Part shown: positions 35,254 through 39,134 of the stretch, piece after piece
Layout of the letters: each line of letters starts with the position of its first letter
Numbering within the stretch: position 1 is the stretch's first letter
Source: Pseudomonadota bacterium
Lineage (GTDB): Bacteria > Pseudomonadota > Alphaproteobacteria > Rhizobiales > Xanthobacteraceae
Assembly: GCA_018971625.1 (NCBI GenBank)
Contig: JAGXAJ010000037.1
Location: 1-39,134, forward strand
Direction: 5' to 3'
Length of the DNA stretch: 39,134 nt
The notes under the pieces: model-generated
Seen by the model: the letters and a program-made list of their open reading frames with translations, nothing else
Told to the model about the DNA's origin: nothing
Databases searched by the model: none
Translations under genes and position numbers: made by a program

Positions 35254-35544
35254 CTTCACCAGGACGCGCCGGCCATCGGCGTCATCGACGACCCGGATCA
35301 ATAGTTCGAGCTTGGCCATGCGGTCGACGAGTTCGACCGCAGTATGATGTCGAATGAACAGAAATTCCGCGAGATCGCCCACCGAAACAGGCCCCTGGTT
35401 GGAGAACCCCCTGATGGTGAGAAGCGCCTGATGTTGTTGCGGCGTCAGGCCGGCCTGATCGGCAGCCGCCTTGCTGAAGGCCTGAAATTTTCGCAGTTCG
35501 TAGCGAAATCGGGCCAGCGTGGCATAGTCCACGGTGTCGGACAT
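35140..35544 (-). CDS. MarR-family transcriptional regulator
   Basis: A 134-residue winged-helix regulator: LTPQQHQALLTIRGF (helix 2-3), VSVGDLAEFLFIRHHTAVEL (recognition helix region), VDRMAKLELLIRVVDDADGR (wing) and a C-terminal dimerisation helix. Such proteins usually repress genes for transport or breakdown of aromatic compounds and are released by the ligand. The ATG at 35544 (MSDTVDYATLARFRYELRKF) gives the usual length; ATGs at 35616 and 35676 are in frame and possible. The near-perfect palindromes at 36402-36426 and 36477-36491, before the ABC uptake genes, are attractive targets. Confidence 0.88.
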   Translation of the reverse strand: MSDTVDYATLARFRYELRKFQAFSKAAADQAGLTPQQHQALLTIRGFSNQGPVSVGDLAEFLFIRHHTAVELVDRMAKLELLIRVVDDADGRRVLVKLTKEGERRLQKLSQANLKELRAIGPTLARMLDTFRIS

Positions 35545-35653
35545 CTCGCCGTCGTTTGACACGTCGATCGTACGCGCACTCTCCGGGCGCCGCTGTGCTC
35601 TCCTTGAAGCGACCATCCACGACCCCGTGTGATTTCGTCCCGCGATATCCGTA

Positions 35654-36307
35654 TCATCTGCGGCGGGTGCCGTCATCCGGATGGCGGATCGTTGCCTGCG
35701 TTTTCGGCGGATTAGGCGCTGCTCGGGTTTCCGGCGCCTCGTTAGCTGCCGAGCTTCCGGTTGTCTTCAGAAGCTGCAGCAGGACCTCCTGGGCCGCGAC
35801 CGGGATGGTGGTGCTTTTGCGGCGAATCGATTTTTCCAGTGCTTCGGTTACTTCCGCATAGCTAAGGTTTCCAGCCCCGAACTTCACGCCGATGTCCCGC
35901 CAGATTGCCGAGAGGGATTTGCCAGCGTGGAACGGCGGCTGGATCGTCACGCCGCGCGATGCCGCCCACTGGATGATCTCTGTGACCGTCCGCGGACCGC
36001 AATTCCGGGCGGTTGCGAGATGGCTGAACGTCATCCGCCGCAGCAGGGCGGTGGATGGTACCCAATTGTCGCGCGGAGGGGATTCTCCGGTGAATTCAGT
36101 CGCCAGCATCTTCAACACGTTAAGAGCACGAATGCTCAAGTCACTGGAATACGGCTGTGGGAATGCAGTCACATTGCCGGGAGGCCGGAAAGCTGCCTGC
36201 GCTGCCCCGCCGGAACCACGGTCGGACTCGGGTGCCCGGCCGACATTTTCCTGTAATCCGGCGCTTTCACGTCGACGGGGTGAGTTCACGCCATTTCTCG
36301 CCGTCAT
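35654..36307 (-). CDS. Stand-alone RNA polymerase alpha-CTD-like protein
   Basis: A 217-residue protein without an alpha N-terminal domain. Residues 57-122 resemble the alpha C-terminal domain: DLSIRALNVLK (Arg60, Asn63), then after a longer loop RNCGPRTVTEIIQWAASRG (Gly104, Arg106, Thr107). These align with E. coli alpha Arg265, Asn268, Gly296, Lys298 and Ser299, the residues that contact the UP-element minor groove. The N-terminal 50 residues look disordered; a helical region (about 130-180) and a Pro/Thr-rich tail follow the domain. Its ATG (36307) has a near-ideal ribosome site, AGGAGGTGACC. The last 23 bases would overlap the longest MarR reading, so the genes form a leftward pair. Confidence 0.75.
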   Translation of the reverse strand: MTARNGVNSPRRRESAGLQENVGRAPESDRGSGGAAQAAFRPPGNVTAFPQPYSSDLSIRALNVLKMLATEFTGESPPRDNWVPSTALLRRMTFSHLATARNCGPRTVTEIIQWAASRGVTIQPPFHAGKSLSAIWRDIGVKFGAGNLSYAEVTEALEKSIRRKSTTIPVAAQEVLLQLLKTTGSSAANEAPETRAAPNPPKTQATIRHPDDGTRRR

Positions 36308-36401
36308 GGTCACCTCCTGTCCAAGGCCGGACGAGCCAGGCCTCGGCGCCGCTCAATCGCAGCTATTTCTGCCGGCCGACCGCAGTGCACCATCCGAACC
36401 G

Positions 36402-36426
36402 AATTATATCGTAAAACGATATAATT
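36402..36426. promoter_or_regulatory. Perfect palindrome, candidate operator
   Basis: AATTATATCGT (36402-36412), spacer AAA, and its exact inverse complement (36416-36426): 11-base arms with a 3-base spacer. It lies between the leftward alpha-CTD-like/MarR pair and the rightward ABC uptake operon. The core TATCGT-AAA-ACGATA is typical in size for MarR operators. Confidence 0.7.
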
Positions 36427-36476
36427 TCCGACGCAAATACATCCTTTTGCGACGAAAGTGACATTGACGGGCGATT

Positions 36477-36491
36477 TATCGTGACGCGATA
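36477..36491. promoter_or_regulatory. Second, weaker palindrome, candidate operator
   Basis: TATCGTGACGCGATA has five-base arms (TATCG / CGATA) around TGACG and shares the TATCG(T) half-site and 15-base length with the core of the site 75 bases to the left. A third small inverted repeat, TGTCA-AGCGG-TGACA, follows at 36492-36506. Confidence 0.5.
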
Positions 36492-36587
36492 TGTCAAGCG
36501 GTGACATGCGCCCTGCGAAGGCAGCGTGCGCGACCGAACTCTTGTTGGCCGCTTGGCCGCCAAAAAAATATATTGGGAGAATCGGTA

Positions 36588-37943
36588 GTGAAAAACACAA
36601 TTATCGGACGGAATTCCGGACTCGTGCTGTCCCGCCGCAGGCTTCTACAGACCGCAGCAGGACTTGCGGGCGGAACGATGCTTCCCGCAGGGATGTTGAT
36701 GCCGGCTTATGCCGATGACAAGCCGGCCATCGGAACCTATCCGGAGGGTTCGTCCGGCCCCTCGGTCTTCATCGGTATTTCGGTGCCGCGCACCGGCACC
36801 TACGCGGTGCAGGGCGAGGATGAACTCAAGGGCTATGAACTCGCGATCGAGCACATCAACAGCGGCAATGAGTTGATCAAGAAGATTTCGCCCAAGACCA
36901 AGAAGGGTGTGCTCGGCAAGGAGCTGAAATACGGCGTCGCCGATTCGGCCGCCAAGCCGAACGAAGCCGTGCAGGCGCAGCAGCGCTTCATCAGCGAGAA
37001 TAAAGCAATGATGATCACCGGCGGCACCTCCAGCGCCGTCGCGGTGGCGCTGAACAAGCTCGCGCAGCGCGAAAAGGTGCTGTTCGTCTGCGGCATCTCC
37101 GGCTCGAACGACACCACCGGTAAGGACTGCGTGCGCTACGGCTTCCGCCAGAACTTTTATGGGCAGACCGCCGCTGCCGCGATCAGTCCGGTCTTGATCA
37201 AGACCTTTGGCAAGAACAAGAAGGCAGCCTATCTGACGCCGGACTACACCTATGGCCACACCGTCACCAAGTCGATGCAAGACCAGCTCGCGGAAGCGGG
37301 ATGGACGACAGCTACCAATCAGGTTTCGCCGCTCGGCGCGCCCGACTTCTCGTCCTATCTGCTCAACGTCGCCAACTCCGGCGCCGACGTTCTGATCAAC
37401 GTCAACTGGGGCCATGACGCCGTGCTGTCGATCCAGCAAGCCAAGCAGTTCGGCGTGCTCGACAAGATGAAGCTGGTGGTGCCGTATCAGGTGCCGTTCC
37501 TGGCGCGTGAAACCGGCGGTCTGATGCAGGGGGTCTATTCGGCGACCGATTACTGGTGGTCGATCGAAGACAAATATCCGCTCGCCAAGATGTTCAACGA
37601 CGCCTTCGAAAAGAAGTACGGCTACAAGCCGGAGTGGGGAGCGGAGAACTCCTACATCAGTTTCGCGCATTGGGCGCGCATGGTCGAAGAGGCCGGCACC
37701 TTCTATCCGCCGGATGTCATCAAGACTTACGAGAAGGAAGAGACCATTCCGTCGTTTGTTGGCGACGTGCACTACCGCAAGGAAGATCACCAGTGTGTCC
37801 GGCCCGTCATCATCGTGAAGGGCAAGGAACAAAAGGACATGAAGGGCAAGGAAGATTATTACGACATCGTCGAAATCGTGCCCGGAGCAGGCTTGATGCA
37901 GAAGCCGGATGCATTCGGCTGCAATCTCGGCGACTACACCTGA
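36588..37943 (+). CDS. ABC transporter substrate-binding protein, branched-chain/aromatic type (HAAT family)
   Basis: A 451-residue periplasmic protein with a twin-arginine signal (LSRRRLLQTAAGLAGG, about 15-30; cut after AYA near 45). The mature part begins FIGISVPRTGTYAVQGEDEL and shows GVADSAAKPNEAVQAQQRFI, TGGTSSAVAVALNKLAQ, YLTPDYTYGHTVTKSMQDQL and QVSPLGAPDFSSYL, the LivK-like fold (Peripla_BP_6). It may bind amino acids, urea-like or aromatic acids; the ligand is not readable from sequence. The start is GTG 36588, eight bases after GGGAG (36575-36579); longer readings lack support. First gene of a liv-type operon under likely MarR control. Confidence 0.9.
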   Translation: MKNTIIGRNSGLVLSRRRLLQTAAGLAGGTMLPAGMLMPAYADDKPAIGTYPEGSSGPSVFIGISVPRTGTYAVQGEDELKGYELAIEHINSGNELIKKISPKTKKGVLGKELKYGVADSAAKPNEAVQAQQRFISENKAMMITGGTSSAVAVALNKLAQREKVLFVCGISGSNDTTGKDCVRYGFRQNFYGQTAAAAISPVLIKTFGKNKKAAYLTPDYTYGHTVTKSMQDQLAEAGWTTATNQVSPLGAPDFSSYLLNVANSGADVLINVNWGHDAVLSIQQAKQFGVLDKMKLVVPYQVPFLARETGGLMQGVYSATDYWWSIEDKYPLAKMFNDAFEKKYGYKPEWGAENSYISFAHWARMVEEAGTFYPPDVIKTYEKEETIPSFVGDVHYRKEDHQCVRPVIIVKGKEQKDMKGKEDYYDIVEIVPGAGLMQKPDAFGCNLGDYT

Positions 37944-37958
37944 GCCATACCTGAACCT

Positions 37959-37998
37959 CGGCGTCGCGGGGAAATATTTCCTGCGACGCCGTTTTTTT
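37959..37998 (+). terminator. Strong terminator-like hairpin between binding-protein and permease genes
   Basis: CGGCGTCGC (37959-37967) pairs perfectly with GCGACGCCG (37983-37991); the inner GGAAAT/ATTTCC extends the stem; seven T residues follow (37992-37998). It sits 15 bases past the binding-protein stop and 58 before livH. Confidence 0.85.
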
Positions 37999-38055
37999 GT
38001 GTCAGTATGCCTTGGGTGCGACGCCCCGCAAAATCCAGTTCTGCGATCGTCTTTT

Positions 38056-38931
38056 ATGATTAATTGGCCAAATTTCATTTCGCAGGTATTCAACGGCCTG
38101 GCGCTAGGCGCCTTGCTTGCGCTCATCAGTTCGGGGCTGACCATCATCTACGGCACGCTCGGCGTGCTCAACCTCGCGCATGGCGCGATGTTCATGCTTG
38201 GCGGTTACGCCGGCTATATCGCGTTCCAGTATACCGGCTCGTTTACCGTCGCCGTCATCGCCGGTTCGCTGTTCGTCATGGTCGTGGGCGTGCTGATGGA
38301 GCGGATCATCATCCGCCACTTCTATCACCGTCCGCATGAAGACCAGCTTCTGGTCACCTTCGGGCTCGGCATCTGTTTCGTCGAGCTCGTTCGGCTGGTG
38401 TTTTCCAGCGATTCCAAGCTGGTGCCGCCGCCGCCGTTGTTTCAGGGCATTACCTCGCTCGGCTTCATGTTTTACCCGACCTATCGCCTTGCGGTGGTCG
38501 GGATCGTCGCGATTGCGCTGGGCGCGCTGTTCGTCGTTCTGTACCGGACCCGGCTCGGCATGATCGTGCGCGCCGGCATCGAGGATTCGGTGATGGTCGA
38601 TTCGCTCGGCATCAACGTCTACCGCGTCTTCATGATCGTGTTTGGCATCGGCGCGATGGCTGCCGGATTCGCCGGTATCGTCAACGCGCCGGTGGTTTCG
38701 TTGACGCCGGGCATCGGCGACGACATCCTGGTCGAAACCTTCGTCGTTGTGGTGATCGGTGGCGTTGGATCGTTCCCCGGCGCCATTCTCGGCGGCCTGA
38801 TCGCAGGCGAAATCATCAGCATCACCTCAATTTTCGACCCGGGCTACGCCTACGTCATGCTGTTCGCGGCGATGACGCTCGTGCTCGTGGTGCGGCCGCA
38901 CGGCCTGCTCGGCGTGCAGGGACGCGAATGA
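38056..38931 (+). CDS. livH: ABC transporter permease, LivH type
   Basis: A 291-residue inner-membrane permease. FNGLALGALLALISSGLTII, TLGVLNLAHGAMFMLGGYAG, ALGALFVVLYRTRLGMIVRA (EAA-like coupling loop: GIEDSVMVDSLGINVYRVF) and FVVVVIGGVGSFPGAILGGL are typical of LivH. The ATG at 38056 is chosen because the family N-terminus (MINWPNF) starts there; an upstream reading would cross the terminator hairpin. The next gene, livM, begins 13 bases on. Confidence 0.93.
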   Translation: MINWPNFISQVFNGLALGALLALISSGLTIIYGTLGVLNLAHGAMFMLGGYAGYIAFQYTGSFTVAVIAGSLFVMVVGVLMERIIIRHFYHRPHEDQLLVTFGLGICFVELVRLVFSSDSKLVPPPPLFQGITSLGFMFYPTYRLAVVGIVAIALGALFVVLYRTRLGMIVRAGIEDSVMVDSLGINVYRVFMIVFGIGAMAAGFAGIVNAPVVSLTPGIGDDILVETFVVVVIGGVGSFPGAILGGLIAGEIISITSIFDPGYAYVMLFAAMTLVLVVRPHGLLGVQGRE

Positions 38932-38944
38932 GCGTGGTCAACTG

Positions 38945-39134
38945 ATGCTCAAGCAACGTCCATTTCTGATCGAAACACTGACGGCCATCGGACTGATCCT
39001 GGCGCCTTTCGTGCTGCCTCATCTCGGATTCGCCCCGAATACCGTGAACCGGATTCTGGTTTGGGGTCTGTTCGGCCTCGGCTTCGATATCCTGTTCGGT
39101 TTCACCGGGCTGTTGTCGTTCGGCCAGTCGGCTT
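38945..39134 (+). CDS. livM: ABC transporter permease, LivM type; 3' end outside window
   Basis: The first 63 codons of the second permease: MLKQRPFLIETLTAIGLILA, APFVLPHLGF and WGLFGLGFDILFGFTGLLSF-GQSA, the usual LivM opening with conserved LGFDILFGFTGLLSFGQ. The gene is cut by the window edge. With the binding protein and livH it forms the uptake operon; ATPase genes (livG, livF) are expected to the right. Confidence 0.9.
   Translation, partial: MLKQRPFLIETLTAIGLILAPFVLPHLGFAPNTVNRILVWGLFGLGFDILFGFTGLLSFGQSA

Noticed and set aside
1..39134. tRNA genes or CRISPR arrays
   Set aside because: No T-loop-like tRNA ends and no regularly spaced direct repeats were seen on reading; a tRNAscan or CRISPR search was not possible here.

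Overview
The window looks like chromosomal DNA of a GC-rich alphaproteobacterium of the Bradyrhizobium / Rhodopseudomonas group. The signs are the protein families and their pairings (class II DAHP synthase, archaeal-type short Psd next to PssA, a PleC/DivJ-like kinase, mannitol/chloroaromatic-type TRAP genes, DUF2865 and DUF1289 proteins), a CtrA-type box, and a repeat of a kind I recall from rhizobial intergenic regions. No rRNA, tRNA or CRISPR array was seen.

Region 1 (1-3750) is accessory DNA. It holds the 3' end of a nonribosomal peptide synthetase (tail of an A domain, a carrier domain, a terminal thioesterase), a MATE exporter coupled to it by an ATGA overlap, an IS481-family transposase remnant and a frameshifted tyrosine recombinase. 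The recombinase remnant sits against the 5' end of dusA, a known integration target, so the NRPS/MATE pair may be cargo of a decayed dusA-integrated island reaching left out of the window.

Region 2 (3750-18000) is mostly core: dusA; a leftward set of histidine kinase, DUF1289 protein and periplasmic aspartic protease, with a TTAA-N7-TTAA box upstream; a DyP-type peroxidase with a hydroxyisobutyrate-dehydrogenase-family reductase; a VOC protein and the Mrp/ApbC Fe-S carrier; a TRAP transporter split into a rightward binding-protein gene and a convergent dctQM pair; moaA; gph; rpiA.

Region 3 (18000-30900) carries a DUF2059 protein and glutathione reductase, a dead alpha/beta hydrolase, aroF(II)-dgkA-nadE, a DUF2865 protein, a small secreted Cys-rich protein, a tightly packed cysS-GNAT-cimA-VOC run, and a LOG-family gene. 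The cysS gene is striking: its last ~45% has much lower GC and different codon use from its first half, as if the gene were a recombinant.

Region 4 (31000-39134) carries an Atm1-like ABC exporter, psd-pssA for phosphatidylethanolamine synthesis, a frameshifted small gene, a MarR regulator, a stand-alone protein resembling the RNA polymerase alpha C-terminal domain, and the start of a branched-chain/aromatic-type ABC uptake operon (binding protein, LivH, partial LivM). Near-perfect palindromes lie between the regulator side and the transporter side, and a strong terminator-like hairpin separates the binding-protein gene from the permease genes.
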